In this document: positions 1-6,482 of the stretch, piece by piece
How positions within the stretch are numbered: the first letter of the stretch is position 1
Layout: each line of letters starts with the position of its first letter
From: Rhizobiaceae bacterium
GTDB lineage: Bacteria; Pseudomonadota; Alphaproteobacteria; Rhizobiales; Rhizobiaceae
DNA length: 7,219 nucleotides
Reading direction: 5' to 3'
Assembly (NCBI GenBank): GCA_021648425.1
Contig: JAKISV010000140.1
Location: forward strand, 1 to 7,219
The notes under the pieces: model-generated
What the model saw: the letters and a program-made list of their open reading frames with translations, nothing else
Told to the model about the DNA's origin: nothing
Databases searched by the model: none
Made by a program: the position numbers and the translations under genes

Positions 1-728
1 GCAGCGGAGATAATGACGGTGCCTGCTGATTGTTGTCTGGCCATTTCTTCGACGGCGGCGGAATAATCATTGCCGTTGGCAGCGTCTTCCTCGGCCACGT
101 TGCACACGTATAATACGGGTTTTGAAGTGAGTAAGTTGAGAGTTTGCAGGGTTGCGAGGTCTTCGGCGGCGATATCAGCCAACAAAGTGCGCACCGGTTT
201 GCCGTTTTCCAGTAATTCAAGGGCGGCCTCCATCATTGGCAGGACCGTGAGGGCTTCTTTATCGCGGGCAGTGGCTTTTTTACGCATCTGATCGGTGCGG
301 CGCTCCAGGCTTTCCAGGTCTGATAACATCAGTTCGGTTTCCACGGTCTGGGCATCGGCGACGGGGTCAATTTTACCCTCAACATGGGTGATGTCGTCGT
401 CTTCAAAACAGCGCAGCACGTGAACAATGGCGTCTACTTCTCTGATATTGGCAAGGAACTGGTTGCCCAGACCTTCGCCTTTAGAAGCGCCACGCACCAG
501 GCCGGCGATATCAACGAAGGATATGCGCGTTGCCAGGATGGTATTTGATTTGGCAATTGCGGCAATTTTATCCAGACGCTCATCGGGGACGCCAACATCT
601 CCGGTATTGGGATCAATCGTGCAAAACGGATAGTTTGCCGCCTGCGCAGAGGCGGTTTTTGTCAGTGCGTTAAACAAGGTGGATTTACCGACATTGGGCA
701 ATCCTACAATTCCGCATTTAAATCCCAT
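1..728 (-). CDS. ychF: Ribosome-associated ATPase YchF (Obg-family), 3' end outside the window
   Basis: The visible 242 residues are the N-terminal two thirds of YchF (family length about 365), running off the window edge with no stop or frameshift. The start MGFKCGIVGL carries the P-loop GLPNVGKST (residues 9-17). NYPF follows at 32-35, the G3-like DIAGLV at 73-78 and the glycine-rich KGEGLGNQF at 83-91. The base-specificity motif is NVAE (210-213) instead of the NKxD of GTPases, the known reason YchF prefers ATP. His115 lies where E. coli YchF has its catalytic-loop histidine. The family binds the ribosome and is linked to stress and redox responses; the TGS domain would be in the missing part. 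The ATG is 21 bases after the pth stop with only a weak GAAAG-like ribosome site, so it is probably co-transcribed with and coupled to pth. Identification is firm. Confidence 0.97.
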   Translation of the reverse strand, partial: MGFKCGIVGLPNVGKSTLFNALTKTASAQAANYPFCTIDPNTGDVGVPDERLDKIAAIAKSNTILATRISFVDIAGLVRGASKGEGLGNQFLANIREVDAIVHVLRCFEDDDITHVEGKIDPVADAQTVETELMLSDLESLERRTDQMRKKATARDKEALTVLPMMEAALELLENGKPVRTLLADIAAEDLATLQTLNLLTSKPVLYVCNVAEEDAANGNDYSAAVEEMARQQSAGTVIISA

Positions 729-749
729 GGGTAGATTCTTTCAGTTTAT

Positions 750-1442
750 CTATTCTTTGGAGCCAAATAGTTTTTTCAGCATGTCGGCCATCGGGCCGGA
801 TTTGGGTAGTTTTTCTTTGGCAATATCCGGGCGGGCCTGGCGGATGTGGCTTTGTTTTTTTACCGGTTTTTCTTCGGCTTGTATTGCCAGGGCAAGCTTG
901 TTCATGAAGCTGGAGTTTTCGCCTGATGCCAGCAGTCCGGCATTTTCACCGATGGCTTGCAGTAAAGGTTCGAGCCATTGCTGGTCGGCTTTGGCGAAAT
1001 CTCCCAGCACGTGGCTGGTGACTTTAGCTTTGTGGCCGGGGTGACCGATGCCCAGACGCAGGCGGGTGAAATCTTTGCCGATGTGGCTGATGATAGATTT
1101 AATGCCGTTATGACCACCGGCTCCGCCACCGGTTTTGAAGCGGGTTTTGGCCGGGGCCAGATCAAGCTCGTCATATAAAACCAGAATATTGTCAGCTTCG
1201 AGTTTATAAAACCGCATTGCCTCACCGATGGCCTGGCCAGACAGGTTCATCATGGTTTGCGGTTTTAACAGCAGGGTTTTTTCACCATTAAGTTTGCCCT
1301 CGCACAACAGAGAACTAAACTTGTTTTTCCATGGGGAAAAGGAATGGCGGCGGGCAATTTCGTCCACCGCCATAAAACCGATATTGTGTCGGTGATTGGC
1401 ATATTTACTGCCCGGATTTCCAAGCCCTGCGATTATCAGCAC
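750..1442 (-). CDS. pth: Peptidyl-tRNA hydrolase
   Basis: The 230-residue protein matches bacterial Pth, which cleaves the ester bond of peptidyl-tRNA dropped from ribosomes and so recycles tRNA in the cytoplasm. Known active-site positions are all present: Asn9 in GLGNPG, the catalytic His19 in RHNIG, Asn66 in MMNLSG, Asp91 in LYDELDL and Asn112 in GGGAGGHNG. The domain ends near residue 190. A basic, Lys-rich tail of about 40 residues follows, ending MLKKLFGSKE, as is common in alphaproteobacterial Pth but absent from the 194-residue E. coli enzyme. The start codon is GTG (1440-1442), supported by a perfect GGAGG six bases upstream and by the family N-terminus. It lies 41 bases downstream of the L25 stop, the classic L25-Pth pairing, and ychF follows at 21 bases. 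Confidence 0.98.
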   Translation of the reverse strand: MLIIAGLGNPGSKYANHRHNIGFMAVDEIARRHSFSPWKNKFSSLLCEGKLNGEKTLLLKPQTMMNLSGQAIGEAMRFYKLEADNILVLYDELDLAPAKTRFKTGGGAGGHNGIKSIISHIGKDFTRLRLGIGHPGHKAKVTSHVLGDFAKADQQWLEPLLQAIGENAGLLASGENSSFMNKLALAIQAEEKPVKKQSHIRQARPDIAKEKLPKSGPMADMLKKLFGSKE

Positions 1443-1483
1443 TTGCAGCCTCCACGGTTGGTAAATTACGAAGCAAAGAAAGA

Positions 1484-2146
1484 CTAATCTTTGTCTGCGT
1501 CTTCCTCTTCGCCTTCGGTTTCTTCGCCGATGATTTCGGTCTCTGGTGCTTCGTCATCTGCGCTTGGCTCTTCGCCCAATACGGCAGGAGCAGCGATTGT
1601 AGCAATGGTGAAGTCGCGGTCATCGATTGTTGGTTTTACACCTTCGGGCAGTTCAATGCTCGATATATTGAGTGAGTCACCAATGTCCAGGCCGGTCAGA
1701 TCAACAACAATGTTTTCCGGGATAGCGCTGGCGCGACATTCAACTTCGATGGTGTGGCGCACAATATTGAGTACACCGCCACGGGAGATGCCGGGGCTTT
1801 CTTCTTCGTTTTCGAAGTGAACCGGAATTTCCACAACCAGGGTTGCACCCTTGGTAATGCGGAAAAAATCGATGTGCTGAATAGAGTCGCGCACCGGGTC
1901 GAGCTGGTAATCTTTTGCCAGCACACGGTGGCTTTCACCACCAACTTCGATACTGAAAACGGTAATCATAAAACCGCCGGAGTGAAGACGCTGGGTGATG
2001 TCCTTTGAATTAAGGGCAATAGGCAGGGGATCTTTGTTGTCACCATAGATGACGGCAGGCACCATTTTGTTGCGGCGTAATTCACGAGAGGCCCCCTTGC
2101 CAACCCGTTCACGCGGCTGTGCCTTGAGCGTATTATGCGTGCTCAT
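1484..2146 (-). CDS. rplY: 50S ribosomal protein L25, long CTC/TL5 form
   Basis: The 220-residue protein is the two-domain general-stress (CTC/TL5) form of L25. The N-terminal 5S rRNA-binding domain covers about residues 1-95, with RERVGKGASRELRR at 12-25 and VPAVIYG at 29-35. The second beta domain covers about 96-190, with HIDFFRI at 91-97. An acidic tail follows, ending EETEGEEEDADKD. E. coli L25 has only the first domain. The ATG at 2144-2146 is chosen because AAAGGA sits eight bases upstream and MSTHNTLKAQPRERVGKG fits the family start. The frame stays open for 40 more codons upstream, but that sequence does not resemble L25. It is the first gene of an apparent L25-pth-ychF unit, with its own promoter just after the prs stop. 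Confidence 0.97.
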   Translation of the reverse strand: MSTHNTLKAQPRERVGKGASRELRRNKMVPAVIYGDNKDPLPIALNSKDITQRLHSGGFMITVFSIEVGGESHRVLAKDYQLDPVRDSIQHIDFFRITKGATLVVEIPVHFENEEESPGISRGGVLNIVRHTIEVECRASAIPENIVVDLTGLDIGDSLNISSIELPEGVKPTIDDRDFTIATIAAPAVLGEEPSADDEAPETEIIGEETEGEEEDADKD

Positions 2147-2208
2147 AGAAGCATTCCTTTGCGTAAAAATATGAAGGTTTCCACTATGCTCGAAAACATC
2201 GCGAAATT

Positions 2209-2256
2209 GCGGGTTCAAATTCTCTAATGATAGGTTTGAAATTCCACAAACCCGCA
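2209..2256 (-). promoter_or_regulatory. Possible hairpin in the L25 5' leader
   Basis: In the predicted leader RNA, TGCGGGTT (from 2249-2256) can pair with AACCCGCA (from 2208-2215) over 8 bp, enclosing about 32 bases. A smaller TTCAAA/TTTGAA pairing is possible inside. There is no U-run after it, so it is not an intrinsic terminator. A role in L25 control or mRNA stability is only a guess. Confidence 0.25.
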
Positions 2257-2263
2257 TTGCCTC

Positions 2264-2329
2264 CAAGGGTGTCTGTACGGGTGAGCGGGTTTATAGGGGG
2301 AAAGCTGGAAATGTGCAAGGGGTCTGTAC
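2264..2329. repeat. Imperfect direct repeat bracketing the L25 promoter
   Basis: CAAGGGTGTCTGTAC (2264-2278) recurs as CAAGGGGTCTGTAC (2316-2329), differing by one inserted base. The centres are about 52 bp apart, close to five helical turns. One copy overlaps the predicted -35 box and upstream edge, and the other lies just downstream of the predicted transcription start. The layout would suit a regulator-binding pair, but no regulator is known and chance is possible. Confidence 0.35.
2290..2318 (-). promoter_or_regulatory. Sigma-70-type promoter for L25-pth-ychF
   Basis: On the minus strand TTGCAC (2313-2318) is followed after exactly 17 bases by TATAAA (2290-2295), five of six matches to TATAAT and four of six to TTGACA. 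It lies just beyond the prs stop codon (2332), so L25 need not depend on prs transcription. The predicted start near 2283 gives a leader of about 137 bases before the L25 ATG. Confidence 0.55.
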
Positions 2330-2331
2330 AG

Positions 2332-3264
2332 TTAATCAAACAGACTAGACACCGATTTTTCGTGTGCAGTGCGGCGGATGGCTTCGCCAACCAATTCAGC
2401 CACCGACAGGACACGAATGTTGCGGGCTTCTTCGATTTCCCGTGTGGGCTGGATGGAATCGGTGATGACCAATTCGGTAAATTGTGAATCGACAATGCGC
2501 TGGGTGGCTTTGCCTGATAATACGCCGTGGGTGATATAGGCGGCAACAGAACTGGCACCTTCTTCGAGCAGGGCGTCGGCAGCGTTGCATAGGGTGCCAC
2601 CCGAATCGATGATGTCGTCGACCAGAATGCATTCTTTGCCTTTGACATCACCGATGATGTGCATGACTTGCGATTCGCCGGGGCTGTCACGGCGTTTGTC
2701 GACGATTGCGAGCGGTGCTTCGATACGTTTGGCCAGTGCTCTTGCGCGCACTACGCCGCCGACATCGGGGGAAACCACCACGGTGTTTTTGGTGTCATGA
2801 TATTTCGCTACATCACGTGCCAATACAGGTACAGCAAACAGGTTGTCGGTGGGGATATCGAAGAAGCCCTGTATCTGGGCAGCATGCAAATCAAGTGTCA
2901 GGACGCGGTCGGCACCGGCGTTGGTGATGATGTTGGCTACCAGCTTTGCCGAGATTGGGGTGCGGGGCCCGGCTTTTCTGTCCTGACGGGCATAGCCGAA
3001 ATAGGGCAGCACCGCATTGATACGCCTTGCTGATGAGCGTCGTAGCGCATCAATCATGATGAGCAGTTCCATCATATGATCGTTGGTAGGGTAGGAAGTT
3101 GATTGCAGGACGAAGACATCTTCGCCGCGCACGTTTTCCAGTATCTCCAGAAAAATCTCCTGATCAGCAAAACGGCGCACGTTTGCCAGCCCCATGGGGA
3201 TGTTGAGATATTCGCATATTTTGCCGGCTAACTGTGGGTTGGAATTACCTGCAAAGAGCTTCAT
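2332..3264 (-). CDS. prs: Ribose-phosphate pyrophosphokinase (PRPP synthetase)
   Basis: The 310-residue protein is a full-length class I PRPP synthetase, making PRPP and AMP from ribose 5-phosphate and ATP for purine, pyrimidine, NAD, histidine and tryptophan synthesis. Visible motifs, in order: FAGNSNP (4-10); RRFADQEI near 30-37; the ATP-binding region PYFGYARQDRK (87-97); DLHAAQIQGFF (125-135) with metal-binding His127; VVVSPDVGGVVRAR (162-175); the flexible catalytic-loop basics KRR (190-192); and the PRPP/ribose-phosphate loop VDDIIDSGGT (215-224). Length and motifs match the family with nothing missing. The ATG at 3262-3264 gives the standard MKLFAGNSNP start and has AGG about ten bases upstream. 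It is separated by 190 bases from the lipoprotein gene upstream and probably has its own promoter there. Confidence 0.98.
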   Translation of the reverse strand: MKLFAGNSNPQLAGKICEYLNIPMGLANVRRFADQEIFLEILENVRGEDVFVLQSTSYPTNDHMMELLIMIDALRRSSARRINAVLPYFGYARQDRKAGPRTPISAKLVANIITNAGADRVLTLDLHAAQIQGFFDIPTDNLFAVPVLARDVAKYHDTKNTVVVSPDVGGVVRARALAKRIEAPLAIVDKRRDSPGESQVMHIIGDVKGKECILVDDIIDSGGTLCNAADALLEEGASSVAAYITHGVLSGKATQRIVDSQFTELVITDSIQPTREIEEARNIRVLSVAELVGEAIRRTAHEKSVSSLFD

Positions 3265-3368
3265 CAGAAATATACCTGCGCGTTAATAACCCCACACTGC
3301 AACTGTCAATTGGCGAAAACCGAGTAGGATAACGCCGAATTGGATTTGTCGCAGCGATAATTTGCGCT

Positions 3369-3398
3369 CTTATATGCGCGAGTTGGAGGTGAATTCAA
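3369..3398 (-). promoter_or_regulatory. Candidate prs promoter flanked by a 9-bp inverted repeat
   Basis: On the minus strand TTGAAT (3393-3398) is followed after 18 bases by TATAAG (3369-3374), a moderate sigma-70-like match, about 105 bases before the prs start. CGATAATTT (3355-3363) and its exact reverse complement AAATTATCG (3410-3418) flank it. A second possible -35, a perfect TTGACA (3304-3309), lies closer to prs but has only TATTAA at 15 bases and would leave almost no leader. Confidence 0.35.
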
Positions 3399-3454
3399 TT
3401 ATTTTCTGTAAATTATCGAAGCATGGTTACGATATACACGGTTTATTGCAGGTT

Positions 3455-4154
3455 CTAAGCCCGTGTGCTCATCCAGCCGCGCAGATTTTTCATTGTGCGC
3501 TCGACAACGCTATTGATCATATTGCCATCAATTGCCGCCCAGGGGTCGGCACTTCTGGCGGTGGTGCGTTCTTCACCGGAAATTCTGTAAATATTTTTGC
3601 CCCGGCCATCGAGTACGTCCCAGATAAAGATGAACCTTGTGCCGGAGCCATCGTCCAGAGCTGAAAAATAACCCTTAACCTGATAGGTGGCACCGCTTTG
3701 CCCATTGGGGATTATAGTGACGGCGTTGGTGCGGGCGGAACTTTTGACTGCTGAAGATAATTTAGTGACAGCAGATTGGGGCGGGCCAAGTACCGGCAGG
3801 AAAATTACACCGGGGGAAGGTGCTACAGTTGGAGTTACCGGGGGGGGCAACTGAAGGAGCAGGGGGAGTAAGTGGGGAGGTAACGGGTGGTTGAGGTTGA
3901 AGGGCCGCCTGCTGGTTGTTTTGCATTTGCGATTCGTCGATGGGAATAAGGGCTGTCGTGCCAGCGGGTGCATGTTGGGCAGGGGGTTGGGCAAGAGGTT
4001 GAGCAACGGTATTTTCAGAACCAACACTGGCAGTAGGCCGCAAGCCATCACTGACACTGCCGGTGGTGCAGGCTTGAAGGAACACAATACCAGCCAGCAA
4101 TGCAAACAGTCTGGAAATTTTAACTACTGAGAAGTTCAAAAAACAGCCTTTCAT
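3455..4154 (-). pseudogene. Putative proline-rich lipoprotein, frame broken at a C8 tract
   Basis: Two overlapping minus-strand frames make one gene only if joined. The upstream frame gives a signal peptide (residues 12-28, VKISRLFALLAGIVFLQA) ending in a lipobox-like LQAC with Cys29, then a Pro/Gln-rich linker. It fails after eight C (plus-strand GGGGGGGG, 3840-3847). The next frame carries the conserved-looking C-terminal part, with TYQVKGYFSALDDGSGT, FIFIWDVLDG and DPWAAIDG. With seven C the reading is continuous: 699 bases, 232 residues. I do not know its function; an outer-membrane or periplasmic lipoprotein is inferred. The ATG at 4154 has no clear ribosome site. A TTG at 4190 with AGGA 11 bases upstream, or a TTG five codons after the ATG, are alternatives. 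It lies 49 bases after the M24 gene. The break may be a real mutation, phase variation or a sequencing error. Confidence 0.7.
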
Positions 4155-4203
4155 CGAATCAAATGCCGCTAATGCCAATGTTTCGCCCAAGCGCTTATTA
4201 TTC

Positions 4204-5355
4204 CTAACAGGTGATCAGGTCAATTTGTTGACGCGATAAATTTTCCGGGCCGTTGTCAGTGGTAATATAACTGCGCCCCAGACTCATGGCCGTATTGGTA
4301 TCGCTGTCGGCGATAATCATGTGGGTGAAGAGGACCATGTTGGCGGATATGATGGTTTCATTGCCCGCATAAATCATCGGGGTATCCATCCAGCAAGGGG
4401 TAAAAGCAGCGCCCATGGAATAGCCACAGGCATTGAGGCGATGGTTTGCCAGGCCCGCATCGTCCATGACTTTTGCGTGGGCATCAAACATGTCACTGAT
4501 CGGGTTGCCGACAATCATTGCATCGCGCACGGCCAGTAATGCATCGCGGGCGGCTTCATAATATTGTTGATGAAGCGAGGTTGGTTCACCGACAATCAGC
4601 GTGGCCATCATGCCCGCATGATAGCGCGCCATGGAGCCAGCCCATTCAAGGGTCAACTGGTCATTGGTGTCGAGGTGTCTTCGCCCGGATTTATAGCGGC
4701 ATAGCAGGGCGTCTTTGCCCGAACCAATGATGAATTCATTGGCCGGGTAATCGCCGCCTTTGACAAACAAGGCGCTCATCATTGCTGCCAGAATATCGCC
4801 CTCATAGGCTCCTGCTTTGGTGATGGCAACGGCGGCATCAAGGGCGTCGTCGGCCAGTTCTCCGGCTTTTCTGGCATAATCAAGTTCAGCTTGTGATTTG
4901 ACGGAACGAAGGGTGGGGATGATGGGTGTTTCGTCCTGCAGGCTGGCGAAATCTTTCAGGGCTGCATCAATGGCGCGCGCCGCTTTGCCGGTGAGGCCGT
5001 GGGTGTCATATTCAACGCCCAGGGTAGCGCCCTTCAGGCCCATGTCGTTCAGCAGGGTTTTAAGGTCGTTTGCGGGTTGCGCATTGCCGGCATCTTTCCA
5101 GATAATAATATTGTCGATGATTGAGGTTTGCTGAGCCTGGCGCAAATCCGGCGCGCGGGTGAGCAGTGCCATGGTGCCGTCTTTTTTCACCACCAGACAC
5201 TGGAAAAAGCAAAAGCCGAATGTGTCATAACCGGTCAGCCAGTACATGCTTTCCTGGGAAAACAGCAACATGCCATCGAGATTATTTTTATTTATCTCGG
5301 CCAGCAGCAGTTGCATGCGGCTGGCAAATTCTGAACGTTCAAAGTGCAGGGCCAT
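4204..5355 (-). CDS. M24-family (creatinase/ectoine-hydrolase-like) hydrolase lacking metal ligands
   Basis: The 383-residue protein has the two-part layout of M24 'pita-bread' proteins: a creatinase-type N-terminal domain (about 1-145, with MYWLTGYDTFGFCFFQ at 37-52) and a catalytic domain (about 155-383). It would normally be named Xaa-Pro aminopeptidase. However, all five metal-ligand positions appear changed: Glu237 (LEWAG), Gly248 (RYHAG), Tyr312 (GYSMG instead of GHxIG), Met346 and Leu359. The segment with E237-AG, RYH (244-246) and GYSMG resembles the metal-free creatinase and ectoine-hydrolase (DoeA/EutD-like) branch, where a histidine acts in catalysis; His246 is the candidate. The substrate cannot be told from sequence. 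ATG 5355 is chosen because GGAG lies six bases upstream; a TTG four codons earlier is less likely. It begins 12 bases after the pgeF stop, so the two are surely co-transcribed. Confidence 0.85.
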   Translation of the reverse strand: MALHFERSEFASRMQLLLAEINKNNLDGMLLFSQESMYWLTGYDTFGFCFFQCLVVKKDGTMALLTRAPDLRQAQQTSIIDNIIIWKDAGNAQPANDLKTLLNDMGLKGATLGVEYDTHGLTGKAARAIDAALKDFASLQDETPIIPTLRSVKSQAELDYARKAGELADDALDAAVAITKAGAYEGDILAAMMSALFVKGGDYPANEFIIGSGKDALLCRYKSGRRHLDTNDQLTLEWAGSMARYHAGMMATLIVGEPTSLHQQYYEAARDALLAVRDAMIVGNPISDMFDAHAKVMDDAGLANHRLNACGYSMGAAFTPCWMDTPMIYAGNETIISANMVLFTHMIIADSDTNTAMSLGRSYITTDNGPENLSRQQIDLITC

Positions 5356-5367
5356 GGGGAACTCCAA

Positions 5368-6156
5368 TCAGGTTTTAGAATTTTGGATGGTAATTGCTGA
5401 AATCTGGCGGCCATAATCCGCTTCGCCTTTGTGGGTCATGCGGCGGTAGGAAAAGAAACGCACTTCATCTGCATAAGTGCATTGGCCGGTCCATGACGCT
5501 TGAATGCCAAGGCTTTTCAAACGGTCAAGAATATAGTTCGGCAGGTCGAAATAAGCGTGACCGGAATTGGGGGAGGGGGACAGGTAACGCTCGTTGGCAG
5601 CGTTAAGCGAAATGAGGATTTCGACAAATTCCGGCCCAATTTCGTAATTCTTCGCGCTGATTGTCGGACCAAGCGTGGCGTGGATATGGTCGCGGTTGGC
5701 ACCCAGTTCCAGCATTTTTTCCACGGTTGTTTCGAGCACGCCACCGGTGGCCCCGCGCCAACCCGCATGGGTGGCACCAACGATATTGTTTTCTGGATCG
5801 CAAAATAATACCGGCCCGCAATCGGCGGTGACAACGGCGATCGGCAGGTTTGGCGTGGCGGTGACAATAGCATCGGCCTTGGGGCGATTGTCGAGCCAGT
5901 TTTGCGTCGCCACAACCACATCGGCAGAATGGTGCTGCCAGGTGGTGAGAAGATCGTCGTCAGCTAGACCCAGATGGCCCACGATGGCTTTGCGGTTGGC
6001 GCGTACATTTTGCGTAGAGTCATCGGAAGAGGGGCCGATGTTCAGGCTGTCATAGATACCAGTGGAAATGCCGCCCTGGCGGGTGAAAAAACCGTGGGTG
6101 ATGGTTGTGTTTGTTGCAGCGAGGTTTGGGCACTGGATGGGGTTTAGGATTGGCAT
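5368..6156 (-). CDS. pgeF: Purine nucleoside phosphorylase / laccase-domain protein (YfiH family)
   Basis: The 262-residue protein matches the DUF152/YfiH family in length and motifs. Members act on purine nucleosides (phosphorolysis or deamination of adenosine); older databases call them polyphenol oxidase or laccase, and E. coli PgeF is also reported to edit a mis-made peptidoglycan precursor. HGFFTRQGGIS (21-31) is the family signature near the start. The three zinc/active-site residues are His76 (in QHHSADV), Cys113 (in TADCGPVLF) and His130 (in HAGWRG). EIGPEF lies at 172-177, and the C-terminal DEVRFFSYRR at 230-239. The ATG at 6154-6156 has no strong ribosome site, but no in-frame start exists between it and the upstream stop at 6217-6219. 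It appears to lead the pgeF-M24-lipoprotein operon. Confidence 0.95.
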   Translation of the reverse strand: MPILNPIQCPNLAATNTTITHGFFTRQGGISTGIYDSLNIGPSSDDSTQNVRANRKAIVGHLGLADDDLLTTWQHHSADVVVATQNWLDNRPKADAIVTATPNLPIAVVTADCGPVLFCDPENNIVGATHAGWRGATGGVLETTVEKMLELGANRDHIHATLGPTISAKNYEIGPEFVEILISLNAANERYLSPSPNSGHAYFDLPNYILDRLKSLGIQASWTGQCTYADEVRFFSYRRMTHKGEADYGRQISAITIQNSKT

Positions 6157-6240
6157 TGGGCTTTGGGTTTGTTGGTGGAAATGGTGGTGGCATGTTGGGC
6201 GGGGATTGGTGGGGAGTCAACTGGGGAATATGGGGGGTAG
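6157..6240 (+). other. G-rich tract with G-quadruplex potential upstream of pgeF
   Basis: The plus strand here is almost free of C and rich in G runs: 6197-6199, 6201-6204, 6211-6214, 6223-6226 and 6232-6237. The last four are runs of at least four G separated by 6, 8 and 5 bases, so a relaxed G-quadruplex model fits, although one loop exceeds the strict limit of 7. GGGGATTGG (6201-6209) can also pair with CCAATCCCC (6266-6274). The bias continues into the first codons of pgeF, where this strand is the template. Confidence 0.45.
6192..6220 (-). promoter_or_regulatory. Weak candidate promoter for pgeF
   Basis: On the minus strand TTGACT (6215-6220, five of six matches) is followed after 17 bases by CAACAT (6192-6197, only three of six). 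It is the best-spaced pair I can see upstream of pgeF, but the -10 is poor and the region is strongly biased (C-rich on this strand), so it may be meaningless. Confidence 0.2.
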
Positions 6241-6276
6241 GCGAATTGCATATGAGTAACAATCCCCAATCCCCAC

Positions 6277-6391
6277 CGTCACCCCTGTGCTTGTCACAGG
6301 GGTCCATGCCTCTTGCCTATCCGCACAAAGATCCTCATGAATAGACGATAATTCTCAGGCATGGATTCCTGTGACAAGCACAGGAATGACG
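6277..6391. repeat. Inverted pair of 35-bp palindromic intergenic repeats (BIME-like)
   Basis: Unit 1 (6277-6311) and unit 2 (6357-6391) are reverse complements of each other at 31 of 35 positions, around a 45-base centre. Each unit is itself a hairpin with a 9-bp stem and 5-base loop: ACCCCTGTG-CTTGT-CACAGGGGT (6281-6303), and the same with TT/AA replacing CC/GG (6365-6387). The four differences are thus two compensated pairs. From memory, palindromes with a CCTGTGCTTGTCACAGG core are scattered between genes in Hyphomicrobiales genomes. No transposase or terminal duplication is visible here. The pair sits between divergent genes, so a terminator role is not needed. Confidence 0.8.
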
Positions 6392-6458
6392 ATGATAGGG
6401 GTTTACTTTCAAAATGCGATAACCCTGTGTGAGGGGAAAGATGCGAAATTGACGGAAT

Positions 6459-6478
6459 GTGCATTTTATAGTGCATTT
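6459..6478 (+). promoter_or_regulatory. Tandem GTGCATTT boxes and TATAGT upstream of the HTH gene
   Basis: GTGCATTT occurs at 6459-6466 and again at 6471-6478, 12 bases apart, with TATAGT (6467-6472) between and overlapping. If TATAGT is the -10, transcription would begin only a few bases before the ATG at 6483, giving a nearly leaderless message, which fits the lack of a ribosome site. A TTGACG lies at 6449-6454 but is only 12 bases from TATAGT. The repeat could be an operator for self-repression by the HTH protein; this is inference. Confidence 0.3.
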
Positions 6479-6482
6479 CGCC

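Noticed and set aside
2147..2266. An in-frame 40-residue N-terminal extension of L25 starting MEAMRVCGIS.
   Set aside because: The ATG at 2144-2146 has AAAGGA at good spacing and matches the family start, and the extension does not look like L25 sequence and lies in the predicted leader.
2249..2290. Alternative pairing of ACCCGC next to the L25 -10 box with GCGGGT in the leader, suggesting an attenuator switch.
   Set aside because: The ACCCGC arm overlaps and immediately follows the -10, so it would not be in the transcript if the predicted promoter is right.
3455..4105. A 216-residue minus-strand ORF starting MHCWLVLCSF.
   Set aside because: Its first half is an out-of-frame reading of the lipoprotein linker; only the part after the C8 run is likely real, and it belongs with the upstream frame.
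6050..6307. A proline-rich minus-strand ORF over the G-rich tract and the start of pgeF.
   Set aside because: It is low-complexity sequence produced by the base bias, overlaps pgeF in another frame, and matches no protein pattern.
6277..6391. The inverted repeat pair read as a CRISPR fragment or a bidirectional terminator.
   Set aside because: There are only two units, in inverted and not direct order, and they sit between divergent genes with no U-runs after the stems.
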